64,000 bases of DNA from Deinococcus ficus (GCF_003444775.1 NZ_CP021081.1:1166001-1230000), one strand, 5' to 3'. Shown: positions 34,886 through 45,631, counted from the first letter of the stretch. The notes: generated by a model from the letters alone, not told the origin. Made by a program: numbers and translations.

Positions 34886-35377
34886 ATGACCCCACCCGAG
34901 CTCCCCGCCTTCGCCGCCGCCGCCGTGAAGGCGGCCCTGCATGCCATCCCCATGAACGCCACCGTGGGCGTGCGCATCACGGGGGTCGGGGTGGGCTGGG
35001 CGGCCGGCGAATGCCCGGACACGCCGCCCTTTCGCAACCACCTGGGCACCATTCATGCCGGGGCGCAGTTCCTGCTGGCCGAGGCGGTAAGCGGCGCGGC
35101 CTTCGCGGGCGCGTTCGCGCAGTACCTGAGCACCGCCGTGCCCCTGATCGAGAAACTGGACACGCATTACGTCGGCCGCGCCGTGGGCGACCTGACCGCC
35201 CGCGCCGAGTGCGACCCCGGGGACCTGCCGGCCGCGCACGCCGCGTTCGCCGCCGAGGGGCGCGCCCGCCTGACCGTGAAGGTCACCGTCCGGGACGGCG
35301 AGGACAAGCCTGTCATGGAAGCCCTGGCCCACTGGTACCTGCGGGACCGGCCGGCCGCCCCGGCGCCGCAGGACTGA
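34886..35377 (+). CDS. Hotdog-fold thioesterase-like protein (DUF4442/PaaI type)
   Basis: 163 residues from ATG 34886. Hotdog pattern: GVGWAAGECPDTPPFRNH, then HLGTIHAGAQFLLAEAVSGAA (the central helix with GTIHAG), PLIEKLDTHYVGRAVGDLTA and a final beta strand LTVKVTVRDGEDKPVMEALA. The HAGAQ segment at the start of the helix resembles the active-site region of PaaI/DUF4442 proteins. Acyl substrate unknown. In-frame TTG at 34850 lies within the palindrome and lacks an SD, so ATG 34886 is preferred. Confidence 0.78.
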   Translation: MTPPELPAFAAAAVKAALHAIPMNATVGVRITGVGVGWAAGECPDTPPFRNHLGTIHAGAQFLLAEAVSGAAFAGAFAQYLSTAVPLIEKLDTHYVGRAVGDLTARAECDPGDLPAAHAAFAAEGRARLTVKVTVRDGEDKPVMEALAHWYLRDRPAAPAPQD

Positions 35378-35401
35378 AGCGTTCCGCCCGTCCCGACCGG
35401 C

Positions 35402-35436
35402 TGACCTCCCCCCGCGCGGGCCGGCGGGGGAGGTCA
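35402..35436. terminator. GC-rich hairpin between thioesterase and mce genes
   Basis: Arms TGACCTCCCCCCGC and GCGGGGGAGGTCA with an 8-nt loop; no good U-tract follows. Confidence 0.45.
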
Positions 35437-35456
35437 CACGCCCCCACGCCCCGGCG

Positions 35457-35462
35457 TAGTCT
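35457..35462 (+). promoter_or_regulatory. -10 element TAGTCT, leaderless start of mce
   Basis: 6 nt (GCGGGC) to ATG 35469. Confidence 0.65.
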
Positions 35463-35468
35463 GCGGGC

Positions 35469-35891
35469 ATGAGCGTCATGCTTCTCGACCACATGGGCAT
35501 CGCCACCCCCGACCTGGACCAGGGAAGCGCCCCGTACCTCGCGCTGGGCCTCACGCCGGACGGCCCGGACGAACTGGTGCAGTCGCAGGGCGTGAACGTC
35601 CGCGTGTTCCGGGTGGGGCAGAGCATGATCGAACTGCTCGCCCCGGCCCGCCCGGACAGCGCCATCGCGCGGTACCTGGAGAAGAACCGGCCCGGGCTGC
35701 ATCACACCGCGTACCGCGTGGCGCACCTGGATGCCGAGGTGGAGCGCCTGCGGGGCCTGGGCGCCACGTTCCTGAGCGAGCAGCCCGGCCCGGGCCTGCA
35801 CGGCACGCGGGTGATCTTCCTGCACCCGAAGTGGGGCCAGGGCACCCTGATCGAGCTGGTGGAACACCCGGCCGGCGGGACCGGGCATTGA
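35469..35891 (+). CDS. mce: Methylmalonyl-CoA epimerase
   Basis: 140 residues, VOC fold, interconverts the 2R and 2S forms of methylmalonyl-CoA. Seen: LLDHMGIATPDLDQG (metal His), SMIELLAPARPDS, YLEKNRPGLHHTAYRV (second metal His, typical for epimerases) and FLHPKWGQGTLIELVEHP (Glu ligand). The order and length are those of the epimerase family. The related GTPase MeaB lies at 58.6 kb, so a methylmalonyl-CoA mutase pathway is expected in the genome. VanZ-like gene overlaps its stop by TTGA. Confidence 0.9.
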   Translation: MSVMLLDHMGIATPDLDQGSAPYLALGLTPDGPDELVQSQGVNVRVFRVGQSMIELLAPARPDSAIARYLEKNRPGLHHTAYRVAHLDAEVERLRGLGATFLSEQPGPGLHGTRVIFLHPKWGQGTLIELVEHPAGGTGH

Positions 35892-36250
35892 GTCAGGGCC
35901 GCCGGGGCCGCTGGTGGCTGACCAGCGGCCTGATCGCTGCCGGCATCTGGGTCGTGAGCGGCATGAGCGACACGCCCGGCCCGGGCCTCGCGCACCCGTG
36001 GGACTGGGCGGCGCACGGCGTGACGTACCTCGCGCTGGCGTTCAGCCTGACCCGGGCGACCGGGAGTGCCGGGGCGGCGCTGGCGTTGGCCGCGTGGTAC
36101 GGCGCGCTGGACGAGGTGCACCAGTCCTTCGTGCCCGGCCGGGAGGCGGGCCTGCCGGACTGGCTGGCGGACGTGACCGGCGCGTGGCTGGGCGTGACGC
36201 TGGCCGGGTGGCGCCGCACTCCCGCGCCCCAGCCGGCCACCCCTGACTGA
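35888..36250 (+). CDS. VanZ-like membrane protein
   Basis: 120 residues from a TTG in a TTGA overlap with mce. Three to four hydrophobic segments with the VanZ-like signatures GMSDTPGP near the N-terminus, WDWAAHGVTYLALAF, LAAWYGALDEVHQSFVPGR and DWLADVTGAWLGV; the DEVHQ.FVPGR and D..AD motifs are the conserved polar core of this family. VanZ itself gives low teicoplanin resistance, but most relatives have no known role. Confidence 0.82.
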   Translation: MSQGRRGRWWLTSGLIAAGIWVVSGMSDTPGPGLAHPWDWAAHGVTYLALAFSLTRATGSAGAALALAAWYGALDEVHQSFVPGREAGLPDWLADVTGAWLGVTLAGWRRTPAPQPATPD

Positions 36251-36296
36251 CCCGGGCGGGCCAAGGCGGGTCGGAATTCTGTGCGGCGCGGCCCGC

Positions 36297-36302
36297 TAGT
36301 CT
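36297..36302 (+). promoter_or_regulatory. -10 element TAGTCT, leaderless start of moxR
   Basis: 6 nt (GCTCGC) to ATG 36309. Confidence 0.65.
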
Positions 36303-36308
36303 GCTCGC

Positions 36309-37262
<954 letters not shown>

Positions 37263-37263
37263 G

Positions 37264-40071
37264 ATGCGGCCGGCGCTCGGCGGTGTCCGCCCCACCCCGT
37301 TCGGGCTGTGGTTCCTGCTGCTGGTGCTGCTCACGCTGGTGGGCTGCATCAACTACAGCCTCAGCCTGGGTTACGGCCTGACCTTCCTGCTGCTGGGCGC
37401 ATGGATGCTCGCGGGCCTGCACCTGGACCGCACCGCCCGGCTCGTCCGGGGCACCCTCCAGGCGGCCGGACCGGTCACCGCCGGACAGGTCGCGCCATTC
37501 ACGCTGCAGCTGGCCGGCCTGTCCACCCGCGTGCCGTTGACCCTGACCGTGCGCGGCAGCCAGGGCCAGCGCGCCCGGCTGCGGCAGTCGGCGGGCGGCC
37601 CGGACCAGCCCGTCCTCCCCCTCAGGCTGTCCGCTCCGCTGCGCGGCCCGCTGACCGTGACCTCCGCCCGCCTGGTCCTGAGTGACGCTTTCGGGCTGTG
37701 GCACGTGGCGCGGCCCGTCACGCTGCCCGGCCCGGTCACCGTGTCCCCGGCCCCCACCCCCTCGGCCCTGCCGCCTGCCACCCCACACGCCGCCGGGGAC
37801 GGCCAGCTCCGCCGCGTGCCCGGCCCGGACGAGTTCGCAGGCCTGCGGCCGTACCAGCCGGGGGACTCGCCAAGGCAGGTCTCCTGGCGGCACGCGGCCC
37901 GCACCGGGCAGCTCCTCACCCGTGAGACGGATGCCCCCGCCGGGCAGGCCCGCGTGCTGGACTGGGCCGACACGCGCGGCCCCACCGAGGCGCGCGTGTC
38001 GCAGCTGGCCGGCTGGGTGGAGGCCGCCCGAGTGACCGGCACGCCCTTCGCCCTGCGCGTCCCCGGTCACCCGGGGGCCTTCGGGGCGGGGGAGGCGCAC
38101 GCGCAGGCGGCCCGCGCGATTCTGGCGCACCTGGACCCCCTGCCCGACCCGCCGAAGGTCGCGCCCGCCTCCACCGACGACCTCCCGGACGCGGGCGCGT
38201 GGACGACCACCCTGGCCGCTCTGGCGTTCGCGCTGGCACCACTGGTCCTGCGTCAGCCGCTGCTGATGAGCGTGCTCACGTTCGGGCTGCTGGGGTACAC
38301 CTTCGCCCGTCTTCGGCGGTCCCTGCCGGCCCCGGGGCTCGCGGTGCTGGCGGGCGCGGCCGTGCTGGGCGGGGCATACCTGAACAGTGTGTACGGCACG
38401 CTGCTCGGCGTGGACGCCGGCACGGCCATGCTGGGCCTGCTGCTGGTCCTGAAGGCCGCCGAATCCCGCACCGGCCGGGACGCGCGGCTGCTGATCCTGC
38501 TGGGCCTGTTTCAGACCAGTACGCATTTCTTCGCCGGTCAGGGGCCGCTCACGGCGCTGCACACCGTGCTGGCCGCCGCGGGCCTGCTCGGCGCCGCGGC
38601 GCGTCTGACCTCGCCCGACGCCGCCTCCGGGCAGCCCGGGCTGCGGGTGGCCGGGCGGATGCTGGCGCTGGCCGTGCCGCTCGCCGCGCTGCTGTTCCTG
38701 CTGTTCCCCCGCCCGGACGGCCCGCTGTGGCGCCTTCCGCTGAGCGCCTCGGCGCAGACGGGCCTGGCGAACGAGATCACCGCCGGGGAGTACAGCGCCC
38801 TGGCACAGAACGACGCCGTGGCCTTCCGCGCCGATTTCGGCGGCACGCCCCCAGCGCCGGCTGAGCGGTACTGGCGCGGCCCGGTGTACGAGGCGTACGA
38901 CGGGGTGCGCTGGACCCAGGTGCGCCTGAACGGCCCGAACCCCACGCTCACTCAGACCGGCCCGGCCGTGGGGTACACGCTCACGCTAGAACCGAACGGC
39001 ACTCCGTGGCTGCCGGCGCTCGACACCCCCGTGGCGGTGCCGGCCGGTGCAGTCCTCACCACCGCTTTCCAGGCGGCCACGCGCCCCACCGGCGCCCGGT
39101 CCCGGTACCGCCTGAGCAGCGCGCCCGCCCGGCGAGGCGAACGGGAGGACCCGTTCCGGCTGGACCTGAATCTGCGCCGGCCGGCCGGGGAGAGCCCCCG
39201 CGCGGCGCAGTTCGGGGCGTCCTGGGCGGCGCTGCCCGCGCCGGAGCGGGTGCAGGCGGGCCTGGCCTTCCTCCGGCAGGGCGACTTCACCTACACGCTC
39301 ACGCCGCCCACCCTGCCGGAACGGAACCGCGTGGACGCCTTCCTGTACGGCACCCGCCGCGGCTTCTGCGAGCATTACGCCTCGGCCTTCGCGTTCCTGA
39401 TGCGCGCGGCTGGCGTGCCGGCGCGGATCGTGGGCGGATACCTGGGCGGGCAGGTGAACCCGGCCGGCAACTACCTGATCGTGCGCCAGCAGGACGCGCA
39501 CGCCTGGGTGGAAGTCTGGCTGGCCGGACAGGGATGGGTGCGGGTGGATCCCACGGCCGCCATCGCGCCCGCCCGCGTGAACGCGAACGTCGGCACGGCC
39601 CTGACCCGCCCGCAGGCGAGCGCCGCGCCGGAACCGACCGCCCTGGCCCGCGCGCGGCTGGGGCTGGACGCCCTGCAGAACCGCTGGAACGACCTGGTCG
39701 TCGGGTACGACGGCGAGCAGCAGCGCAGCGCCCTGGCCCGCATCGGCGTGCAGGGCGCCGCCGCGCAGGTGGGCGCGCTGGCGGTGGGCCTGGTGCTGGC
39801 AGGCGCGATGGCGCTGTTTTTCCTGCGCCGGCAGACCGCGCCCCGCGACCCCATGCAGCGCACGCTGGACGACCTGACCCGCCGCACCGGGGAACCCCTG
39901 GGCCCCGGGGAGACGCTCAGCGCGTACGCGGAGCGGGTGGGGGCCCTGCGCCCGGACATGCGCCCCGGTTTGAGGCAGGTGCGGGACCTGTACCACGCGG
40001 CCCGCTACGCCCCGCAGCCGGGCGAGGCGGCCCTGCGCGCCCTGCGGGAGGCGGTGCGAAAGCTCCGCTGA
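37264..40071 (+). CDS. DUF58-DUF3488-transglutaminase fusion protein
   Basis: 935 residues combining two proteins that are usually separate. Residues 1-310: two N-terminal membrane helices, then a DUF58 part with FAGLRPYQPGDSPRQVSWRH (about 192-211). Residues about 315-480: several membrane helices as in the TgpA N-domain (DUF3488). Residues about 500-770: periplasmic transglutaminase core with Cys702 (RRGFCEHYASAFAF), His746 (QQDAHAWVEVW) and Asp762 (VRVDPTAAI). A membrane helix near 845 and a DUF4129-like tail follow. The triad is intact, so it is probably an active cell-envelope transglutaminase or peptidase. Co-transcribed with moxR. Confidence 0.9.
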   Translation: MRPALGGVRPTPFGLWFLLLVLLTLVGCINYSLSLGYGLTFLLLGAWMLAGLHLDRTARLVRGTLQAAGPVTAGQVAPFTLQLAGLSTRVPLTLTVRGSQGQRARLRQSAGGPDQPVLPLRLSAPLRGPLTVTSARLVLSDAFGLWHVARPVTLPGPVTVSPAPTPSALPPATPHAAGDGQLRRVPGPDEFAGLRPYQPGDSPRQVSWRHAARTGQLLTRETDAPAGQARVLDWADTRGPTEARVSQLAGWVEAARVTGTPFALRVPGHPGAFGAGEAHAQAARAILAHLDPLPDPPKVAPASTDDLPDAGAWTTTLAALAFALAPLVLRQPLLMSVLTFGLLGYTFARLRRSLPAPGLAVLAGAAVLGGAYLNSVYGTLLGVDAGTAMLGLLLVLKAAESRTGRDARLLILLGLFQTSTHFFAGQGPLTALHTVLAAAGLLGAAARLTSPDAASGQPGLRVAGRMLALAVPLAALLFLLFPRPDGPLWRLPLSASAQTGLANEITAGEYSALAQNDAVAFRADFGGTPPAPAERYWRGPVYEAYDGVRWTQVRLNGPNPTLTQTGPAVGYTLTLEPNGTPWLPALDTPVAVPAGAVLTTAFQAATRPTGARSRYRLSSAPARRGEREDPFRLDLNLRRPAGESPRAAQFGASWAALPAPERVQAGLAFLRQGDFTYTLTPPTLPERNRVDAFLYGTRRGFCEHYASAFAFLMRAAGVPARIVGGYLGGQVNPAGNYLIVRQQDAHAWVEVWLAGQGWVRVDPTAAIAPARVNANVGTALTRPQASAAPEPTALARARLGLDALQNRWNDLVVGYDGEQQRSALARIGVQGAAAQVGALAVGLVLAGAMALFFLRRQTAPRDPMQRTLDDLTRRTGEPLGPGETLSAYAERVGALRPDMRPGLRQVRDLYHAARYAPQPGEAALRALREAVRKLR

Positions 40072-40096
40072 CTCCATTCGGGCGGGGACGCTCCGG

Positions 40097-40102
40097 TAGG
40101 AT
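40097..40102 (+). promoter_or_regulatory. -10 element TAGGAT, leaderless start
   Basis: 6 nt to GTG 40109. Confidence 0.65.
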
Positions 40103-40108
40103 GGGCGG

Positions 40109-40606
40109 GTGAACGTTCAGCGGCTTCTCCTCTCGTCCGTCGCGGGCCTGTCGTCCGCCCTGATTGCGTACAGCGCGTTTTTCACGGGTGGGAACCTCGC
40201 GGGCGTCATGGCGTACCTGCGGCAGCGCGGCGCGGCCCGCCGACTGGAGGCGTCCGGGGCGGACGCCGCGCAGGTGCAGGCGGCCCGGGACCGGCTGCAC
40301 GACCTGGGCCTGAGCATCGCCGACCCCGCTTACGCCGCGCAGATGATTCCCGTGGCCCTGCTGATCGGCTTGGCGGTGGGCCTGCTGATGTGGTGGCTGT
40401 TCGCCGGTCGCGTGAGCGGCGCGGCGCGCCCGGACGTGGAGGAACGCATGGTGCTGCGCCTCGCTCACCGACTTGGGGGGCAGTTCACGCTGACGCAGCT
40501 CACGGAGATCAGCCCCCTCAGTGCCGATCAGGCGCACGTGGTGACCGCGCGCATGCTTCAGGAGGGCCACCTGCGCCGCACCGAGGGCGGGTTCACGCTC
40601 GCATGA
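40109..40606 (+). CDS. Two-helix membrane protein with cytoplasmic winged-helix-like tail
   Basis: 165 residues. One membrane helix near 8-30, a charged helical segment (RRLEASGADAAQVQAARDRL), a second membrane helix near 75-95, then about 55 residues resembling a winged helix: LAHRLGGQFTLTQLTEISPL, DQAHVVTARMLQEGHLRRTE. No family recognised. First of a coupled group: its TGA overlaps the DinB-like ATG (ATGA). Confidence 0.65.
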   Translation: MNVQRLLLSSVAGLSSALIAYSAFFTGGNLAGVMAYLRQRGAARRLEASGADAAQVQAARDRLHDLGLSIADPAYAAQMIPVALLIGLAVGLLMWWLFAGRVSGAARPDVEERMVLRLAHRLGGQFTLTQLTEISPLSADQAHVVTARMLQEGHLRRTEGGFTLA

Positions 40607-41001
40607 GCGCCTGGACGGCCGATCAGCTCGCGCAGCTGCTGCACGAGGCGAACGCGCATCCCTGGGAGAGCGTGCAGGCGGCCCTGGACGGCATCGAGGG
40701 CCAGCCGCACCCGCGCGTGGCGTGGCTCACCACGCACCTGTCCGTCACGAAACGCGAGTACGCCGCCCTGATCGCCGCCGCGGCCGGCGCCCCCACCCCG
40801 CCGGACGACGCGGGCCTGAGCGCCCTGATGGCCTGGGAGGTGGAGGCCGTGCGTGCCCTTACCTCCGCGCAGCTGGGCGCCCGCCTCACCCATGCGGGCG
40901 CGGACCTGAGCGTCGCGGACCTGATCCGCCTGAACGCCCGGCACACCGCGTGGCACGCCGGGCAGATCGCGGCGCTCAAGCCCCGCACCCGGATGGCCTG
41001 A
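40603..41001 (+). CDS. DinB-like four-helix protein
   Basis: 132 residues. The spacing of His residues (WLTTHLSVTKREYAALI in helix 2 and NARHTAWHAGQIAALKP in the last helix) is that of the DinB/YfiT metal-binding superfamily, in which three His bind a metal. The N-terminal helix begins WTADQLAQLLHEA. Deinococcus genomes carry many DinB-like genes; role unknown. ATGA overlap with the upstream gene; the next gene begins 2 nt after its stop. Confidence 0.72.
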   Translation: MSAWTADQLAQLLHEANAHPWESVQAALDGIEGQPHPRVAWLTTHLSVTKREYAALIAAAAGAPTPPDDAGLSALMAWEVEAVRALTSAQLGARLTHAGADLSVADLIRLNARHTAWHAGQIAALKPRTRMA

Positions 41002-41003
41002 GC

Positions 41004-41291
41004 GTGCCGGACGACCGCCCGTTCCTCACGCCGCCCAGCGCCGCGGGCCAGGAGGCCGGCGGGGCCAGTCCGGCCCCGCTGTTCGACCTGGCAGTGAACC
41101 GAGCGTGGCGCATCGTGCAGACGACCGGCCCGGCTGCCCTGGACGCTTGGCACGCCCGCACGCGGTTCGCGCGCCGGGTGCCGCTCAGCGTGATCCGCGC
41201 GCACCTCGCGTCCCGCCCGGCCGAGGGCGAGTGGCACTGGGAGGGCGGGGAGCACGGGGGCTGGGCGCCGGGCCGCTCCCTGTTCCCCTGA
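41004..41291 (+). CDS. Hypothetical protein, 95 residues
   Basis: Starts at GTG 2 nt after the DinB-like stop, so translation is probably coupled. After a Pro/Ala/Gly-rich start the sequence becomes LFDLAVNRAWRIVQTTGPAA, RTRFARRVPLSVIRAHLAS, then a Trp- and Gly-rich tail. No family recognised; the Arg-rich helix could bind nucleic acid. It ends 6 bp before the convergent pcp stop. Confidence 0.55.
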   Translation: MPDDRPFLTPPSAAGQEAGGASPAPLFDLAVNRAWRIVQTTGPAALDAWHARTRFARRVPLSVIRAHLASRPAEGEWHWEGGEHGGWAPGRSLFP

Positions 41292-41297
41292 CCAGCC

Positions 41298-41927
41298 TCA
41301 GCGCATCAGCGTCTGCGCGGCGACCTGCACCGCCCGGGTGATCTCCGCCTGGGGCAGATAGGGGAGACGGGTGTCCTCGGCGGCCAGGAACGCGTTGGCC
41401 GGCAGGTGCAGGAACCCGCACGGCACGGCCGCCCGGCCGCTGCGGTGCAGATGGTGCAGCGCGTGGAACATCACGGCGTTGCACACGTACAGGCCCGCGC
41501 TGTTGCTGATGCTGCCGGGAACCTCGGCGTCCCGCCACGCCGCCAGGAGGTCCCGCAGCGGAAGGGTGCTCAGGTAGGCGGCCGGCACGGCGGCCCCCTC
41601 CTCGCCGGGCGCGCACACGGGCGCGTCCCGGTAGGTCTGCCCGGTGTTGTCCGGAATGGGGAAGTCCATGACGTTCACCGCCACGCGTTCCAGCGTCACC
41701 TGCGGCCGGCCCGCTGCGAGCCCCGTGAGCAGCACCGCGCCGGGCTGGAGGCTGTCCAGCAGGGGCGTGAGTGCGGCCGCGGCGCCGCCCGGGTCCACCG
41801 GCAGCAGCGCCGCGTGCACCTGCCAGTCCCCCACGGTCAGGCCGTGCAGGGCCTCGGCGGCCTGGGCGCTGGGGTTCACGGGGTGCGTGTGAAACGGCTC
41901 GAAACCGGTGAGGAGCAGCGTGGGCAT
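41298..41927 (-). CDS. pcp: Pyroglutamyl-peptidase I
   Basis: 209 residues, the usual size of this cysteine peptidase that removes N-terminal pyroglutamate. N-terminus LLLTGFEPFHTHPVNPSAQA is diagnostic. The catalytic Glu lies in QVTLERVAVNVMDFPIPDN, the Cys in SNSAGLYVCNAVMFHALHHL and the His in PCGFLHLPA. Cytoplasmic. The -10 TATGCT is 9 nt before the ATG, and the divergent mutM promoter is only about 30 bp away. Confidence 0.95.
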   Translation of the reverse strand: MPTLLLTGFEPFHTHPVNPSAQAAEALHGLTVGDWQVHAALLPVDPGGAAAALTPLLDSLQPGAVLLTGLAAGRPQVTLERVAVNVMDFPIPDNTGQTYRDAPVCAPGEEGAAVPAAYLSTLPLRDLLAAWRDAEVPGSISNSAGLYVCNAVMFHALHHLHRSGRAAVPCGFLHLPANAFLAAEDTRLPYLPQAEITRAVQVAAQTLMR

Positions 41928-41936
41928 ACGGGCCGC

Positions 41937-41942
41937 AGCATA
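41937..41942 (-). promoter_or_regulatory. -10 element TATGCT of pcp
   Basis: 9 nt to ATG 41927. Confidence 0.5.
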
Positions 41943-41971
41943 CGCCCACGTTCGCCGGGGCGCGCGCCCGG

Positions 41972-41977
41972 TATGCT
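41972..41977 (+). promoter_or_regulatory. -10 element TATGCT, leaderless start of mutM
   Basis: 6 nt (CCCTCC) to ATG 41984. Confidence 0.7.
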
Positions 41978-41983
41978 CCCTCC

Positions 41984-42811
41984 ATGCCGGAACTGCCGGA
42001 AGTGGAAACCACCCGCCGCAAGATCGAACCGCTGCTCAAGGGCCGCACCATCCTGCGCGTGCAGCACGACGCCCCGCACCGCTACGCGAACACGCACCTC
42101 GCGGAGGGCCGGCGCGTGCAGGGCCTGTCCCGTCGCGGCAAGTACCTGCTGCTGCAGCTCGCGGCCGCCGACGCCGCCGAGGACGACCCGCACGACCTGG
42201 AATTCATCGTGCACCTGGGCATGACCGGCGGATTCCGGCTGGAGAGCACCCCGCACACCCGCGTGACCCTCACCACCGACGGCGGCGAGCTGTACTTTCA
42301 CGACCCGCGCCGGTTCGGGAAGATGGCGGTCGTGACGCCCGGCGCGTACGCCGGGATGCCCACCCTGGCCGGCATGGGCCCCGAACCCCTCTCCGACGAC
42401 TTCCGCGAGGCCGATTTCGTGAAGGCCGCCGCGACCTGCGGCGCGGTGAAGCCCTGGCTGCTGTCCCAGAAGCCGGTGAGCGGCGTGGGGAACATCTACG
42501 CCGACGAGGCCCTCTGGGAAGCGAGGATTCACCCCGCGCAGACCCGCCTGAAGCCCGCCGAGGCGAAACGGCTGTACCACGCCATCCGCAGGGTCATGGG
42601 GGACGCCGTGAACGCGGGCGGCAGCAGCCTGGGGGACGGGCTGGGCAACTACCGCCAGCACGACGGTGAACCGGGCGGCTTCCAGGACCGCCACCACGCC
42701 TACGGCAAGGACGGCACCCCCTGCCCCCGCTGCGGCACGGACATCGCCAAGACGGTGCTCGCGCAGCGCGGCACGCACTACTGCCCGACCTGCCAGGTCC
42801 TGCGCCCCTAA
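41984..42811 (+). CDS. mutM: Formamidopyrimidine-DNA glycosylase
   Basis: 275 residues; removes 8-oxoguanine and formamidopyrimidines. N-terminus PELPEVETTRR gives the catalytic Pro and Glu after Met removal. The catalytic Lys lies in HLAEGRRVQGLSRRGKYLLL. The helix-two-turn-helix has QKPVSGVGNIYADEALW, and the C-terminal zinc finger has CPRCGTDIAKTV and THYCPTC. Leaderless promoter; strong terminator shared with convergent pyrG. Confidence 0.97.
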   Translation: MPELPEVETTRRKIEPLLKGRTILRVQHDAPHRYANTHLAEGRRVQGLSRRGKYLLLQLAAADAAEDDPHDLEFIVHLGMTGGFRLESTPHTRVTLTTDGGELYFHDPRRFGKMAVVTPGAYAGMPTLAGMGPEPLSDDFREADFVKAAATCGAVKPWLLSQKPVSGVGNIYADEALWEARIHPAQTRLKPAEAKRLYHAIRRVMGDAVNAGGSSLGDGLGNYRQHDGEPGGFQDRHHAYGKDGTPCPRCGTDIAKTVLAQRGTHYCPTCQVLRP

Positions 42812-42824
42812 ACCCATCACCACG

Positions 42825-42862
42825 AAGAAGGCAGAGGACCAAAGCGGCGCCTCTGCCTTCTT
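42825..42862. terminator. Bidirectional intrinsic terminator, mutM/pyrG
   Basis: 13-bp arms AAGAAGGCAGAGG and CCTCTGCCTTCTT around a 12-nt loop, followed by T on plus and preceded by A on the other side. Confidence 0.85.
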
Positions 42863-42874
42863 TCTCGCGTCGTC

Positions 42875-44509
<1,635 letters not shown>

Positions 44510-44557
44510 GCCTGACCCGAAAGCGCCTGACCCCCGAGCCGGAAACGAGTGGGGCCA

Positions 44558-44589
44558 AAAACAAAAACCGGGGCGCTTCGGCCTCCGGG
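44558..44589 (-). terminator. Intrinsic terminator upstream of pyrG
   Basis: Minus strand CCGG-A-GGC, loop CGAAGC, GCCCCGG, then TTTTTGTTTTT. It can end the DUF456-kinase transcript, and would also cut any pyrG transcript begun at TATCCT. Confidence 0.75.
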
Positions 44590-44594
44590 ATTAC

Positions 44595-44600
44595 AGGATA
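44595..44600 (-). promoter_or_regulatory. Candidate pyrG -10 element TATCCT
   Basis: Lies just 3' of the kinase coding region and only a few nt before the terminator hairpin; no TANNNT exists between the terminator and the pyrG ATG. Confidence 0.4.
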
Positions 44601-44610
44601 CCACGCCCGC

Positions 44611-45096
44611 TCACCGATCCGGCTGCGGCACCCACACCACCGCCTCGTCCGCGTCCAGCGGCTCGTAGCGGGGCCACAACCGGTCGTAGGCCTCCGCGGG
44701 CAGATGCAGCGCGCCCGGCTCCCGGTTGCGCCGGGCGATGCGCGCCCGCGCCACGTCGGCCGGCACGCTCAGGGCGTACAGGGTCAGGGGAACCCCCAGC
44801 GCCGCCGCCTGCGCCCGCAGCGCGTCCCGGTGCCGGCGCGCCCAGAAGCCGTAATCCAGCACGACGTGCAGGCCCAGCGAGGCCGCGCGCGGCCACAGGC
44901 GGTCCAGCTCCGCCGTGACGCGGCGGGCCGCCCCGGGAAACTCCTCCGGCCCCAGGTCCGGGCCGTGCAGGGCGACCACCCACTCGTCCGTGTTGAACCG
45001 CAGGCCCGGCAGGTCCCGTTCCAGTTGCCGGGCGAAAGTCGTCTTGCCCGCGGCGAGAAAGCCGTGCACTGCGTGGATGTGCCCGGGCGCACTCAC
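44611..45096 (-). CDS. P-loop kinase-like AAA protein
   Basis: 161 residues from the GTG of a GTGA overlap with the DUF456 gene. Walker A HGFLAAGKTTFARQLE near residue 15, then LRFNTDEWVVAL, VVLDYGFWARRHRDALRAQA (Walker B-like Asp) and DVARARIARRNREPGA, an Arg-rich lid. This is the AAA_33 type of small P-loop kinases, which includes zeta-toxin-like, polynucleotide and antibiotic kinases. Substrate unknown. Confidence 0.82.
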   Translation of the reverse strand: MSAPGHIHAVHGFLAAGKTTFARQLERDLPGLRFNTDEWVVALHGPDLGPEEFPGAARRVTAELDRLWPRAASLGLHVVLDYGFWARRHRDALRAQAAALGVPLTLYALSVPADVARARIARRNREPGALHLPAEAYDRLWPRYEPLDADEAVVWVPQPDR

Positions 45097-45581
45097 CGCG
45101 GCCAGAAGTGCCACAGGCCGTACGCGCCCAGCAGCAGGTGCAGCGCGAACTTCGCGCCCAGCCCCGTGAACAGGCCCACCACGGTGCCCCAGGTGGAGGC
45201 CAGCGCCTCGTTCACGGGCCGGCGCACCAGCAGCAGTTCCGCCAGGAACGCCCCGGCGGGCGGGCCCAGGAACAGGCCCAGCGGCGGCAGCAGCAGCCCG
45301 CCCACGATCCCGCCGGCCAGCGCGCCCCACATCGCCTGCCGGCTCCCGCCGTACTTCCGGGCGCCCCACGCGGACGCGGCATTGTCCACCACCATCGCCA
45401 GGACCGTCAGCAGCAGGAAGACCAGCAGGAACAGCCCGTCGGCGCCCCACTGGAAGCCGTCCAGCAACGCGGCCGTGGCCGCCCCCGCGAAGATGATCAG
45501 GGTGGCGGGCACCACCGGCAGGAAGGTGGAGCCCAGGCCGACCAGCCACACGATCAGGAACACCCAGAAGGGGAGACTCAT
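45093..45581 (-). CDS. DUF456 membrane protein
   Basis: 162 residues, four or five membrane helices. DUF456 signature: FLIVWLVGLGSTFLPVVPAT at the N-terminus (PxxP), GARKYGGSRQAMWGALAGGIVGGLL in the middle and LGLFLGPPAGAFLAEL, with small-residue-rich helices. Function of the family unknown. First gene of a two-gene unit with the P-loop kinase. Confidence 0.85.
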   Translation of the reverse strand: MSLPFWVFLIVWLVGLGSTFLPVVPATLIIFAGAATAALLDGFQWGADGLFLLVFLLLTVLAMVVDNAASAWGARKYGGSRQAMWGALAGGIVGGLLLPPLGLFLGPPAGAFLAELLLVRRPVNEALASTWGTVVGLFTGLGAKFALHLLLGAYGLWHFWPR

Positions 45582-45588
45582 ACGGCGC

Positions 45589-45594
45589 AGAGTA
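45589..45594 (-). promoter_or_regulatory. -10 element TACTCT, leaderless start of DUF456 gene
   Basis: 7 nt to ATG 45581. Confidence 0.6.
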
Positions 45595-45631
45595 CGCGGC
45601 GCCGGCCCACTAGGTTCCCCACCCAGGGCAC

